Shown here: in pieces, positions 32,719 to 41,168 of the stretch
Position numbering within the stretch: the stretch's first letter is position 1
Layout of the letters: every line of letters begins with the position of its first letter
Source of the DNA: Micromonospora inositola
Lineage (GTDB): Bacteria; Actinomycetota; Actinomycetes; Mycobacteriales; Micromonosporaceae
Reading direction: 5' to 3'
Length of the DNA: 64,000 bases
Assembly (NCBI RefSeq): GCF_900090285.1
Contig: NZ_LT607754.1
Coordinates: 1,178,001-1,242,000, forward strand
Made by a program: the position numbers and the translations under genes
Notes under the pieces: generated by a model
The model's database searches: none
What the model was told of the DNA's origin: nothing
The model's input: the letters and a program-made list of their open reading frames with translations, nothing else

Positions 32719-33885
32719 GTGCTGACCGCGAGCGTGGGCCATCCTGTCGAGCGGGACGTGTCTGGTGGCGGCACTGCCGCACCGACGACATCCCGGGCCA
32801 CCGTGGCCCCCGGCGGGGAGGGCGGGCACCAGCCGCAGCGGCCCCGGATTCGGGTGCTCGACGGCCTGCGTCTCCTCGCCGCGCTCATGGTCGTGAGCTA
32901 CCACTATTTCGGTTTCGTCTCCATGCCCACCGCGTACGGCTGGCTCGGGGTCGAGCTGTTCTTCCTGATCAGCGGCTTCGTGATCTGCATGAGCAGCATG
33001 GGCCACACGGTGGGGCAGTTCATGACCTCGCGGATCGTGCGGCTGTTTCCCGCGTACTGGTTCGGCGTGCTGCTGACCAGCGCCGTCCTGCTGATCTGGC
33101 AAGTCCGCAAGCCACCGTCCCTGGCTGAGATCGCCGCCAACCTGACCATGCTGCAGGGCGGGATTGGCGTACGGAGGATCGACGGCGTCTACTGGACGCT
33201 CTGGGTCGAGCTGCGGTTCTACCTGCTCTTCTCGGCCGTCGTGTGGTTCGGCGTGACCTACCGGCGGGCCGTGGTGTTCTGCGTCGCCTGGCTCTTCGGC
33301 GCCGTGCTCACGATGAAGACCCCGGGCGTCGCCAACACCGTCCTCGTCTCGGAGTGGGCGCCGTACTTCATCGCCGGTATCGCGTTCTTCCTGATCCACC
33401 GGTACGGCCAGACCCTGCTGTTGTGGGGCCTCGTCGGCGTCTGCTTCCTACTTTCGGCGAACCACGTCGTCGGGCTGGCCGTCGGCTGGAACAAGGCCTC
33501 CGGGCGCGCCGACCTGCCGGGCTGGCCAGCCGCCCTGGTGCTGGCCCTGTTCTTCGCGCTGATGGCGGCGGTGGCACTGGGCTGGCTGCGGTTGGACTGG
33601 AAGTGGCTCAGCGTGGCCGGGGCCCTCACGTATCCGCTCTACCTCATCCACCAGTACATCGGCGGGACGGTCCTCGCGGAGCTGGCCGACCTGCCGTATC
33701 TTCCGCTCCGGCTCGGCCTGATCGTGGTCATGCTGGTCGCGGCGTGGTGCATTCACCGCTTCGTGGAACGTCCGGCGGCACGGCTGATGCGCCCGGCCCT
33801 CGTGAGAGCGATCGGCGCGCTGGACAGAGTTGACGTACCGGTCGCGGGGCCGTCACGACTCCGGCGGCCACGTCAGGGGCAGTAA
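32719..33885 (+). CDS. Acyltransferase-3 (OafA/YrhL) family membrane protein
   Basis: The 388-residue protein has about ten membrane segments and the acyltransferase-3 motifs IRVLDGLRLLAALMVVSYHYFGF (catalytic-type H in SYHY), GWLGVELFFLISGFVICMS, RIVRLFPAYWFGVLL and YWTLWVELRFYLLF. It probably O-acylates a surface or secondary-metabolite sugar; no sugar genes are adjacent. GTG 32719 follows GGGGAG by 7 nt; GTG 32716 is an alternative. The first 50 residues are a Gly/Thr/Pro-rich cytoplasmic tail. Confidence 0.88.
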   Translation: MLTASVGHPVERDVSGGGTAAPTTSRATVAPGGEGGHQPQRPRIRVLDGLRLLAALMVVSYHYFGFVSMPTAYGWLGVELFFLISGFVICMSSMGHTVGQFMTSRIVRLFPAYWFGVLLTSAVLLIWQVRKPPSLAEIAANLTMLQGGIGVRRIDGVYWTLWVELRFYLLFSAVVWFGVTYRRAVVFCVAWLFGAVLTMKTPGVANTVLVSEWAPYFIAGIAFFLIHRYGQTLLLWGLVGVCFLLSANHVVGLAVGWNKASGRADLPGWPAALVLALFFALMAAVALGWLRLDWKWLSVAGALTYPLYLIHQYIGGTVLAELADLPYLPLRLGLIVVMLVAAWCIHRFVERPAARLMRPALVRAIGALDRVDVPVAGPSRLRRPRQGQ

Positions 33886-33941
33886 CGCCGCTGGCTGGCC
33901 GCCCGGTCCGGGTGACCGGCGCGCGAGGTGGGCCGCGGGGT

Positions 33942-33947
33942 TAGGCT
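33942..33947 (+). promoter_or_regulatory. -10 element of a probable leaderless transcript
   Basis: TAGGCT ends exactly 6 nt before the GTG start at 33954, placing +1 at the start codon. There is no ribosome site upstream of that start. Confidence 0.5.
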
Positions 33948-33953
33948 CGGCGG

Positions 33954-34361
33954 GTGCGCTCAGCCCAGCAGATCCTCGCCGACTCCGCCGTGATCGCCGT
34001 CGTGGGCGCGTCCCGCGACCCGGGCAAGGCCGCGCACAGCGTGCCGTTGCAGATGCAGCGGTACGGCTGGCGGATCATCCCGGTGAACCCGACCGTGGAC
34101 GAGCTCTTCGGCGAGAAGGCGTACCCGTCACTGGCCGACATCCCGCACCCGGTCGACCTGGTCGACGTGTTCCGCCCCGCCCGGGACGCGGTCGACGTGG
34201 TCCGGCAGGCGGTGGCGATCGGCGCCCCGGCGGTGTGGTTGCAGCTCGGGATCGTGTCGGCCGACGCGCGGCGGATCGCCGAGGAGGCCGGCATCGACTA
34301 CGTCGAGGACCGGTGCCTCATCGTGGAACGGGCAGCCGCCGGGCTGACCCGGCTCGGCTGA
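33954..34361 (+). CDS. CoA-binding protein (YccU type)
   Basis: The 135-residue protein is a single Rossmann CoA-binding domain: IAVVGASRDPGKAAHSVPLQMQRYGWRIIPVNPTVDELFGEKAYPSLADIP, then VDVFRPARDAVDVVRQAVAIGAPAVWLQLGIVS and EDRCLIVE. It is related to the N-terminal domain of acyl-CoA/succinyl-CoA synthetases; role unknown. The GTG start lies 6 nt after TAGGCT with no ribosome site, so it is probably leaderless. Confidence 0.88.
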   Translation: MRSAQQILADSAVIAVVGASRDPGKAAHSVPLQMQRYGWRIIPVNPTVDELFGEKAYPSLADIPHPVDLVDVFRPARDAVDVVRQAVAIGAPAVWLQLGIVSADARRIAEEAGIDYVEDRCLIVERAAAGLTRLG

Positions 34362-34380
34362 GCGGACCGGCCCGCGCCGA

Positions 34381-34995
34381 TCACTTCCCCGCTTCGTCGG
34401 AGCCGAGGACCAGGTCCAGCTGGGCGTCGAGCGCGGCGAGCGCGGTCTCGGGTGAATAGTGTCCGCCGAGCAGGTAGACCCCCAGCCCTTCCATGATCGC
34501 CAGCAGCCCGACCGCGGCCCGGTCCGGGTCGACGTGCCGGTCGGCCGTCCCGGCCGCCTGCGCGACGCGGATCTGCCCGGCGACGAAGGCCAGCAGCCCG
34601 GCGGTCTCCTGGTGCAGCGCGGCGGCGACGGTCGGGCGGACCGCCGTGTAGGCCAGGAAGGCCAGCGCCACCCGCCCGTCCGCCCGGCGCGACTCGTCGA
34701 GCGGCAGCAGCTCGACCAGCATGGTCCGCAGCAGCGTACGGGGGGAGGGGGCGTCGTCGAGCGCGGCGACCGCCCGGGTCACCCGCGCCTCGCTGTGTTC
34801 GTGGACCACCGACAGCGCGAAGGTCATCATCTCGTCCTTGGTGCGGAAGTAGTGCTGCACCATCCCGGAGGAGACGCCGGCCTCGGTCGCCACGTGACGC
34901 AGGCTGACCGCTTCGAGCCCGTGTTCGGCGGCCACCCGCATCAGCGCGTCGGCGATCAGCTTGCGGCGCTCCCGGTGGTCGACCCGTTTCGGCAT
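34381..34995 (-). CDS. TetR-family transcriptional regulator
   Basis: The 204-residue regulator has a TetR helix-turn-helix (RRKLIADALMRVAAEHGLEAVSLRHVATEAGVSSGMVQHYFRTKDEMM) and a ligand domain with TetR_C-type helices (LAFLAYTAVRPTVAAALHQETAGLLAFVAGQIRVAQ). It is divergent from a small membrane-protein gene, and two imperfect palindromes lie in the 89-nt gap between them (35011-35026 and 35049-35064), so it likely represses both genes. The ligand is unknown. Confidence 0.88.
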   Translation of the reverse strand: MPKRVDHRERRKLIADALMRVAAEHGLEAVSLRHVATEAGVSSGMVQHYFRTKDEMMTFALSVVHEHSEARVTRAVAALDDAPSPRTLLRTMLVELLPLDESRRADGRVALAFLAYTAVRPTVAAALHQETAGLLAFVAGQIRVAQAAGTADRHVDPDRAAVGLLAIMEGLGVYLLGGHYSPETALAALDAQLDLVLGSDEAGK

Positions 34996-35010
34996 GACCC
35001 CATGTTTTCA

Positions 35011-35064
35011 CAATACGACTGCATTGACATGTCGCCGCCCGCTGGTTACGTTGCGACTGCAATG
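35011..35064. promoter_or_regulatory. Paired operators and promoter between tetR and the membrane-protein gene
   Basis: CAATACGACTGCATTG (35011-35026) and CGTTGCGACTGCAATG (35049-35064) share 12 of 16 bases and are imperfect palindromes 38 nt apart. Between them lie TTGACA (35024-35029), 17 nt, and TACGTT (35047-35052), a plausible sigma-70-type promoter for the plus-strand gene, overlapped on both ends by the operators. Confidence 0.6.
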
Positions 35065-35084
35065 GAAAAGACCTGAAGGGCCAG

Positions 35085-35747
35085 GTGGCCGTGCGCAAAG
35101 AGAGTCGTCCCGTCGCGTTGCTGCGTCGCGCGGTCGCGTACGAGGTGGGCATGTGGCACAGCCTCTACCGCTGGCTGCTGCGCCGGCCCCTCGTGCACAC
35201 GCCCGGGGCCGAGGCGTTCAGCTACGTCGGAGTGGTGAAGCCGATCCTGGGCGCCTTCATCGCGCTGTCCGCGATCGAGATCCCGATCTTCGACCTGATC
35301 CTCCGGCACACCGTGCCGTGGCCGTCGGTGCGGCACACCGCGCTGGCGCTCGGCATCTGGGGTCTGTTGTGGATGATCGGCCTTTTCGCCAGCCTGCGGA
35401 TCCACCCGCACGTCGCCGACGCCGCCGGTCTGCGCGTTCGCAACGGCATCTCGGTGGACTTCATGGTGCCCTGGACGGCCGTCGCCACCATCGGTGCCCG
35501 ATACCGCTCGCTACCCTCCAGCCGGGCCATTCAGGTCGAGCAGGACGACGCGGTGACGATCCTGAACGTCGGCACCGGCAGCCAGACCAGCGTCGACGTC
35601 GTGCTCCGCGAACCGCTGTCCGTCCCGCTGCCCAAGGGGCCGAGCGGGCCGGTCACCGCGATCCGGCTCTACGCCGACGACCCGGAGGCGCTGGTCGCCC
35701 GGGCCCGCCAACACCTGACGGTCTCGCTTCCCGGCTCGGACAGCTAG
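35085..35747 (+). CDS. Membrane protein under TetR control
   Basis: The 220-residue protein has a cytoplasmic N-terminus, two membrane segments (VVKPILGAFIALSAIEIPIFDLIL and HTALALGIWGLLWMIGLFASL) and a C-terminal domain rich in strands (VRNGISVDFMVPWTAVATIGARY ... VEQDDAVTILNVG ... TSVDVVLREPLSVPL), a layout like bacterial PH-domain membrane proteins. No named family is certain. It faces the tetR gene with shared operators, so it may be an efflux-independent stress membrane protein; this is inference. Confidence 0.65.
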   Translation: MAVRKESRPVALLRRAVAYEVGMWHSLYRWLLRRPLVHTPGAEAFSYVGVVKPILGAFIALSAIEIPIFDLILRHTVPWPSVRHTALALGIWGLLWMIGLFASLRIHPHVADAAGLRVRNGISVDFMVPWTAVATIGARYRSLPSSRAIQVEQDDAVTILNVGTGSQTSVDVVLREPLSVPLPKGPSGPVTAIRLYADDPEALVARARQHLTVSLPGSDS

Positions 35748-35816
35748 GCCGGAGGGCCGCCGGTCACCGCGCCGGAGCCGGCCGTCGGGCCGGCCGGCGG
35801 GTGACCGGCGCGCCGG

Positions 35817-37013
35817 TCAGAGCTTGTACTCCTTGAGCAGGCCTCGGGAGATGATCGTCTTCTGGATCTCCGAAGTGCCCTCGCCGATGAGCAGGAACGG
35901 GGCCTCGCGCATCAGCCGCTCGATCTCGTACTCCTTGGAGTAGCCGTACCCGCCGTGGATGCGGAAGGCCTCCTGGACGACCTCGGCGCAGTACTCGGAG
36001 GCGAGCAGCTTGGCCATGCCGGCCTCGACGTCGTTGCGCTGGCCGGCGTCCTTGAGCCGCGCCGCGTTGACCATGAGCGAGTGCGCGGCCTCGATCTTGG
36101 TGCCCATCTCGGCGAGCTTGAACGCGATGGCCTGATGCCGAGCGAGCGGCTGGCCGAAGGTGCGGCGCTGCTGGGCGTACGCGACGGCCAGCTCGAAGGC
36201 GCGGATGGAGATGCCGCAGGCGCGGGCGGCGACGTTGACCCGCCCGACCTCGATGCCGTCCATCATCTGGTAGAAGCCGCGGCCGACCTTCTCCTCGCCG
36301 CCGAGGACGGCGGAGGCCGGGACGCGGACCCCGTCGAGCACCATCTCGGTGGTCTCGACGCCCTTGTAGCCCATCTTGTCGATCTTGCCGGGGATGGTCA
36401 GGCCGGGGGCGGTCTCGCCGAAGCCGGGCTCCTTCTCCAGCAGGAAGGTGCTCATGTTGCCGTAGACCGAGTCCGCACCGGTGTCGGTCTTCACCAGGGT
36501 GGCCACCACCGAGGAGTACGCCCCGTTGGTCAGCCACATCTTCTGGCCGTTGAGCACGTAGTTGTCGCCGTCGCGGACCGCCTTCGACTTGATCGCCGAG
36601 ACGTCGGAGCCGCACTCCGGTTCTGACATCGAGAAGGCGCCGCGCACCTCGCCGGTGGCCATCTTCGGCAGCAGCCGGGCCTTCTGCTCCGCCGAGCCGT
36701 GCTGGGAGATCAGGTACGCCACGATGAAGTGGGTGTTGACGATGCCGGAGATCGACATCCAGCCCCGGGACAGCTGCTCGACCACCAGGGCGTACGTGAG
36801 CAGGGACTCGCCGAGCCCGCCGTACTCCTCGTCGATGGTGAGCCCGAAGAGCCCCATCTCGCGCATCCCGTCGAGGATGTCGGTCGGGTACTCGTCGGCG
36901 TGCTCCAGCCGCTGGGCGTGCGGAATGATCTCCTTGTCCGCGAACTCCCGGACGGTTTCCAGGATCGACCGCTGCACATCGGTCAGGCCGGGCGTCTGGG
37001 CGAGTCGGGCCAT
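35817..37013 (-). CDS. Acyl-CoA dehydrogenase
   Basis: The 398-residue flavoprotein has the family signatures: DIFG-like EEYGGLGESLLTYALVVEQLSRGWMSISGIVNTHF, AFSMSEPECGSDVSAIKSKAVRDGDNYVLNGQKMWLTNG (ACADs signature 1), RRTFGQPLARHQAIAFKLAEM, IHGGYGYSKEYEIERLMREA and LIGEGTSEIQKTII with the catalytic-type E. Its sequence recalls the acyl-CoA dehydrogenase of Streptomyces ethylmalonyl-CoA clusters (methylsuccinyl-CoA dehydrogenase), but the substrate is inferred. A palindrome at 37051-37068 lies 38 nt upstream. Confidence 0.88.
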   Translation of the reverse strand: MARLAQTPGLTDVQRSILETVREFADKEIIPHAQRLEHADEYPTDILDGMREMGLFGLTIDEEYGGLGESLLTYALVVEQLSRGWMSISGIVNTHFIVAYLISQHGSAEQKARLLPKMATGEVRGAFSMSEPECGSDVSAIKSKAVRDGDNYVLNGQKMWLTNGAYSSVVATLVKTDTGADSVYGNMSTFLLEKEPGFGETAPGLTIPGKIDKMGYKGVETTEMVLDGVRVPASAVLGGEEKVGRGFYQMMDGIEVGRVNVAARACGISIRAFELAVAYAQQRRTFGQPLARHQAIAFKLAEMGTKIEAAHSLMVNAARLKDAGQRNDVEAGMAKLLASEYCAEVVQEAFRIHGGYGYSKEYEIERLMREAPFLLIGEGTSEIQKTIISRGLLKEYKL

Positions 37014-37050
37014 CTCAGCCTCCGGGGGATCGGCGCATTACTCGTGGGTA

Positions 37051-37068
37051 ACTGAACGCTCGGTCAGT
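37051..37068. promoter_or_regulatory. TetR-type operator upstream of the acyl-CoA dehydrogenase
   Basis: ACTGAACGCTCGGTCAGT is palindromic at all but two base pairs (ACTGA-CG-CG-TCAGT). This form is typical of TetR-family regulators of fatty-acid and branched-chain degradation. It lies 38 nt before the ATG on the minus strand. Confidence 0.55.
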
Positions 37069-37193
37069 ATCGGTCCCGCGACCGGCGAGGCCAAGGTGAC
37101 CAGTCCACACAACCGCTGTGAAAAGGTTCACCGCTGCGGGTAGCGTCCGCAAGAGAGATGCCCGTTGAGCTGCGACGGAGGGGGCGAGCTAGG

Positions 37194-37613
37194 GTGAGCC
37201 ATCCACCACCCGGGGAGCCGGACCAGCCCCCGTCGCCGTACGAGCCGCCGTCCTACGGCCAGCCGCCCCACCACGACCCGTACGGCCAGCAGCCGCAGTG
37301 GGGGCAGCAGCCGCCGTACGCGCCGCAGCCACCGTACGGTCAGTACGGCCCGCCGCCCGGCGGGGGCGGCGGTGGCACCAACGTGATGGCGGTCCTGTCG
37401 CTGGTCTTCGCCTTCGTCTTCGCCCCGGCCGGGATCGTCCTCGGCCACCTGGCCAAGCGGCAGATCCGGCAGACCGGCGAGGAGGGCGCCCAGCTCGCCA
37501 CCTGGGGCCTGGTGCTCAGCTACGTCTTCACCGCGATCGGGCTGCTCGCCTGCTGCGGCTGGATCGCCCTGGCCATCTGGGCGAACTCCGACAGCGGCGA
37601 CTCCTACAGCTGA
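37194..37613 (+). CDS. DUF4190 membrane protein, first of two
   Basis: The 139-residue protein has a Pro/Gln/Tyr-rich N-terminus and two membrane segments separated by the DUF4190 core: TNVMAVLSLVFAFVFAPAGIVLGHLAKRQIRQTGEEGAQLATWGLVLSYVFTAIGLLACCGW. DUF4190 proteins are actinobacterial and of unknown function. GTG 37194 follows GGAGGGGG by 9 nt. A second copy (38634-39149) lies 1 kb away beyond an SDR gene. Confidence 0.82.
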   Translation: MSHPPPGEPDQPPSPYEPPSYGQPPHHDPYGQQPQWGQQPPYAPQPPYGQYGPPPGGGGGGTNVMAVLSLVFAFVFAPAGIVLGHLAKRQIRQTGEEGAQLATWGLVLSYVFTAIGLLACCGWIALAIWANSDSGDSYS

Positions 37614-37620
37614 CCCGCCC

Positions 37621-38376
37621 TCAGCGGAACTCCGCCTCGCGGACGCTGTTGCCGCCGTCCACCACCAGCATCTGCCCGGTGATGTACGAGGCGGCCGGCG
37701 AGCAGAGGAAGGCGATCGCCGCGGCCACCTCGTCCGGCGTGCCCGGACGGCCGACGGGGGTACCGAGCCCCTGCTTGATCTCGGCCATCGTCGACGCCGC
37801 CGTGTAGATGGTGCCGGGGGCGACCGCGTTGACGGTCACCCCGTCGGCGATCATCTCCATCGCCAAGGCCCGGGTCAGCCCCACCACGCCCGCCTTCGCC
37901 GCCGCGTACGCGGCCTCGGTCGGCAGCGCGTTGACCGCGCCGGCGGTCGCCGCCAGGTTGACGATCCGACCCCAGCCGCGCTCGGCCATCCCGCTGATGA
38001 ACGCCCGGCTGCACAGGAACGCGGTGGTCAGGTTCCGGTCGATCTCGCCGCGCCACTCGTCGTAGCTGAGCTGGGCCACCGGCCGCAGCACCTCGGGGCT
38101 GGCCCGGCTGGCCAGGCCGGCGTTGTTGACCAGCACCTCGACGTCGCCGAGCTGCTCGGCCACCGCGTCGGCGAGCGCGCCCACCTCCGACTCGTCGGTC
38201 AGGTCGGCCACGAAGCCGGTCACGCCCAGCTCGCCGGCCCGCTCGTGGATCCGGCGGGTGGTGGAGACGATGGCGACCCGGGCCCCCAGGTCGGCCAGCC
38301 GGCGGGCGGTGGCGTAGCCGATGCCGTCCGGGCTGCCCGCTCCGGTGACCAGGGCGACCCGGCCGTCGAGGCGCAT
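37621..38376 (-). CDS. SDR-family oxidoreductase
   Basis: The 251-residue classical short-chain dehydrogenase has [21 protein letters not shown] (NAD(P)-binding TGxxxGIG), NNAG, YDEW, a catalytic tyrosine in [17 protein letters not shown] (YxxxK) and VDGG at the end. The substrate is unknown. I chose ATG 38376 ([12 protein letters not shown]) by family length; an upstream ATG at 38514 has a better ribosome site and would add 46 low-complexity residues. It lies convergent to the first DUF4190 gene. Confidence 0.82.
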   Translation of the reverse strand: MRLDGRVALVTGAGSPDGIGYATARRLADLGARVAIVSTTRRIHERAGELGVTGFVADLTDESEVGALADAVAEQLGDVEVLVNNAGLASRASPEVLRPVAQLSYDEWRGEIDRNLTTAFLCSRAFISGMAERGWGRIVNLAATAGAVNALPTEAAYAAAKAGVVGLTRALAMEMIADGVTVNAVAPGTIYTAASTMAEIKQGLGTPVGRPGTPDEVAAAIAFLCSPAASYITGQMLVVDGGNSVREAEFR

Positions 38377-38633
38377 GGTGACCGGCTCGGCGAGCGGCGC
38401 CGGCTGGTCGGAGTCGTCGGCGGAGCCCGCCGGGGCGGTGCCTCGGCTGCGCCGGACCAGGCCCGGACGGCTCACGTCCCGTCTCGGTCGGCCACCACGC
38501 GCGTCAAGTGCCATGCCGCGATCCTGCCCGCTGTGGACCTTCCGGGCAACGCGGCACCCGGAAAGGGGTGCTCGGTTTTGGGCGGGGCTGGCTACCCTGA
38601 CGGCGCACCCGCTTCCAACGGAGATGAAACCTG

Positions 38634-39149
38634 ATGAGCTATCCCCCGCCGTCCGGTGGTTGGCACGACCCGTCCGCACCCGGCCAGCAGTCCACGCCGC
38701 CCGCCGACCCGACCCTCGCGATGGGCGGCAGTCCGATCCCCGCCCAGCCGACCTCCGCCGACCCGTACGCCCCGGTGTACCCGTACGCCGGGACGCCGGG
38801 GGGGCAGCCCATGGCCGACCCGTACGCCGCGGCCGGCTACCCCCCGCCGGCCTACCCGGGGTACGGCTACCCGGCCCCGGCGAAGACCAACACCATGGCC
38901 ATCGTGGCGCTGGTGCTCTCGCTGGTCGGCTTCGCCTCCTGCATCACCGCGCCGGTCGGCGCGATCCTCGGCCACGTGGCCCGCAAGCAGATCCGCGAGA
39001 CCGGCGAGCAGGGCGAGGGGATGGCCAAGGCCGCCATCATCGTCGGCTGGATCCTCACCGGCCTGCTGGCGCTGCTGATCGCCTTCTACATCGTGGTGAT
39101 CGTGATCGCGATCGCCAACGGCGACTCGAGCAGCAGCAGCACCTTCTGA
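38634..39149 (+). CDS. DUF4190 membrane protein, second of two
   Basis: The 171-residue protein parallels the one at 37194: a Pro/Tyr/Ala-rich N-terminus, then [78 protein letters not shown]. The [15 protein letters not shown] segment matches GHLAKRQIRQTGEEG of its paralogue. ATG 38634 has ACGGAG upstream and a -10-like TACCCT at 38592. Function unknown. A perfect bidirectional terminator follows. Confidence 0.82.
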   Translation: MSYPPPSGGWHDPSAPGQQSTPPADPTLAMGGSPIPAQPTSADPYAPVYPYAGTPGGQPMADPYAAAGYPPPAYPGYGYPAPAKTNTMAIVALVLSLVGFASCITAPVGAILGHVARKQIRETGEQGEGMAKAAIIVGWILTGLLALLIAFYIVVIVIAIANGDSSSSSTF

Positions 39150-39156
39150 CGACGGC

Positions 39157-39186
39157 AGGGCCGTCCCGGTCGACCGGGACGGCCCT
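39157..39186. terminator. Bidirectional terminator
   Basis: AGGGCCGTCCCGG and CCGGGACGGCCCT are perfect 13-bp arms around TCGA, between the convergent DUF4190 and CitE-like genes. No T tract, which is common in Actinobacteria. Confidence 0.75.
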
Positions 39187-39212
39187 CCGCGCCGCACGAG
39201 GGCGGCCTCCGC

Positions 39213-40169
39213 TCACTCCGACGGCGGGGTGAAGCTCGACGTACGGGTCATCCCGGCCGCGCGCCCCTTGGCCGCGATCACCAGGGCCATCTTGCGGGAG
39301 GCCTCGTCGATCATCTCGTCGCCGAGCATCACCGCGCCGAGCTTGCCGCCCGCCTCCGAGGTGTAGTGCTCGTACGCGTCGAGGATCAACTCCGCGTGGT
39401 CGTAGTCGGCCTGGGCCGGGGAGTAGACCTCGTTGGCCGCGTCGATCTGGCCCGGGTGCAGCACCCACTTGCCGTCGAAGCCGAGCGCCGCCGACCGCTT
39501 GGCCACCTCGCGGAACGCGTCGACGTCCCGGATCTGCAGGAACGGGCCGTCGATGGCCTGCTTGTCGTGCATCCGGGCGGCCATCAGGATCCGCATCAGG
39601 ATGTAGTGGTACGGGTCGCCCGGGTAGTCCGGGATCAGCGCGCCGACCACCAGCGACTTCATGTTGATCGAGGCCATGAAGTCGGCCGGGCCGAAGATGA
39701 TGGTCTCCACCCGCGGCGAGGCGGCCGCGATGGCGTCGACGTTGACCAGGCCGGCCGCGTTCTCGATCTGCGCCTCGATGCCGATCCGGCCGACCTCCAG
39801 GCCGAGCGTCTTCTCGATCTGGGTCAGCGTCAGGTCCAGCCACTGCACCTGGGCGGCGTTCTGCACCTTCGGCAGCATGATGCAGTCCAGGTTCGCGCCG
39901 GCGCCCTCGACCACCTCGATCACGTCCCGGTAGGTCCACGGCGTGGTCAGGTCGTTCACCCGGACCACCCGGGTCTTGCCGGCCCAGCCGCCCTCGTTCA
40001 GGGCGGCGACGATGTTCTTCCGGGCGTCCGGCTTGGCCAGCGGGGCGACCGCGTCCTCCAGGTCCAGGAAGACCTGGTCGGCCGGCAGGCCCTGGGCCTT
40101 GCCGAGCATCTTGACGCTGGAACCGGGTACCGCGAGGCAGGACCGGCGGGGGCGACCGACAGCGGCCAT
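39213..40169 (-). CDS. HpcH/HpaI (CitE-like) CoA-ester lyase
   Basis: The 318-residue protein has the CitE/malyl-CoA lyase pattern: RRSCLAVPGSSVKMLGKAQGLPADQVFLDLEDAVAPLAK, VRVND, LDCIMLPKVQ, GIEAQIENAAGLVNVDAIA and FGPADFMASIN. Such enzymes in Streptomyces ethylmalonyl-CoA clusters cleave beta-methylmalyl-CoA or hydrolyse malyl-CoA; the substrate here is inferred. GGAGCG precedes the ATG. It is divergent from an SDR gene, and GTGACGTCAC (40251-40260) lies in the gap between them. Confidence 0.86.
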   Translation of the reverse strand: MAAVGRPRRSCLAVPGSSVKMLGKAQGLPADQVFLDLEDAVAPLAKPDARKNIVAALNEGGWAGKTRVVRVNDLTTPWTYRDVIEVVEGAGANLDCIMLPKVQNAAQVQWLDLTLTQIEKTLGLEVGRIGIEAQIENAAGLVNVDAIAAASPRVETIIFGPADFMASINMKSLVVGALIPDYPGDPYHYILMRILMAARMHDKQAIDGPFLQIRDVDAFREVAKRSAALGFDGKWVLHPGQIDAANEVYSPAQADYDHAELILDAYEHYTSEAGGKLGAVMLGDEMIDEASRKMALVIAAKGRAAGMTRTSSFTPPSE

Positions 40170-40262
40170 GGATGCGCTCCTTCCAGCGTCCGGCAGGCAG
40201 CCGACGCCGACGAATGAAAAGCCGAAAACCTAACGATCCCAAAGGGCGTGGTGACGTCACGG

Positions 40263-40268
40263 TAACCT
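40263..40268 (+). promoter_or_regulatory. -10 element of a probable leaderless transcript
   Basis: TAACCT ends 6 nt before the GTG start at 40275; no ribosome site lies before that start. Confidence 0.5.
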
Positions 40269-40274
40269 CGTGCC

Positions 40275-41120
40275 GTGACCGGGGTGAATGGACCTGTGGA
40301 AGATCTCACTGGGCGTCGGACCGTGGTGGTGACGGGCGCCAGCTCCGGCATCGGACTGGCCGCCGCCGTCGACCTGTCCCGCCGGGGCGACCGGGTGGTG
40401 CTGGTCGGCCGGGACCCGGCCCGGCTGCAGTCGGCCGGAGACCGGGTCCGCGAGACCTGCGGCGAACGGCCCGAGCTGTTCCGCGCCGACTTCGCCGTCC
40501 TGGACGACGTCCGCCGGCTCGCCGAGCGGCTGCGGGAGTCGTACGACCGGATCGACGTGCTGGCCAACAACGCCGGCGCCATCGTGCTCCAGCCGGCGAC
40601 CACGGTCGACGGTTTCGAACTGAGCATGCAGGCCAACCATCTGGCCCCGTTCCTGCTCAGCAACCTGCTCGCCGACCGGATCGGGCGGATGGTGGTCACC
40701 GCCTCCGGCGCGCACCGCAGCGGGGCGCTGGACCCCGACGACCTCAACGCCGCGCTGCGCCGCTACCGACCGATGCAGGCGTACGGGACCAGCAAGCAGG
40801 CGAACATCCTCTTCACCGCCGAGGCGGCCCGGCGCTGGCCGGACGTGCCGGCGTACTCGTTCCACCCGGGCGTGGTGCGGACCCGGTTCGGCAACGAGAG
40901 CCGGCTGGTCGCGCTGGGCATGCGGCTGCTGCCGTTCCGCAGCCCGGAGAAGGGCGCGGAGACGCTGGTCTGGCTGGCCAACCAGGACCCGTCCCGGCTG
41001 GTCGACGGCGGCTACTACCACGACCGGCGACCGCGCCGGCCGCTCGCCAAGGCGGCCGACCCGCGGCTCGCCGCCCGGCTCTGGACGGCCAGCGCCAAGG
41101 CCCTCGGCATCGAGGGGTGA
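40275..41120 (+). CDS. SDR-family oxidoreductase (retinol dehydrogenase-like)
   Basis: The 281-residue short-chain dehydrogenase has VVVTGASSGIGLAAAVDLSRRGDRVVLVGRD, VLANNAGAI, a catalytic YGTSKQANILFTAEAARRW and SFHPGVVRTRFG. This layout, with TSKQAN after the tyrosine, is that of the retinol-dehydrogenase-like SDRs common in Actinobacteria. GTG 40275 lies 6 nt after TAACCT and is probably leaderless. Confidence 0.86.
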   Translation: MTGVNGPVEDLTGRRTVVVTGASSGIGLAAAVDLSRRGDRVVLVGRDPARLQSAGDRVRETCGERPELFRADFAVLDDVRRLAERLRESYDRIDVLANNAGAIVLQPATTVDGFELSMQANHLAPFLLSNLLADRIGRMVVTASGAHRSGALDPDDLNAALRRYRPMQAYGTSKQANILFTAEAARRWPDVPAYSFHPGVVRTRFGNESRLVALGMRLLPFRSPEKGAETLVWLANQDPSRLVDGGYYHDRRPRRPLAKAADPRLAARLWTASAKALGIEG

Positions 41121-41168
41121 GGGTTTTTCGGTGTCGGAGCGATCCGTCCCGCTGCGATACTCCGCCAC

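Noticed and set aside
40251..40260. GTGACGTCAC palindrome as an operator of the CitE-like gene
   Set aside because: Ten-base palindromes arise easily at this G+C and it sits in the core promoter of the divergent SDR gene; no second copy supports it.
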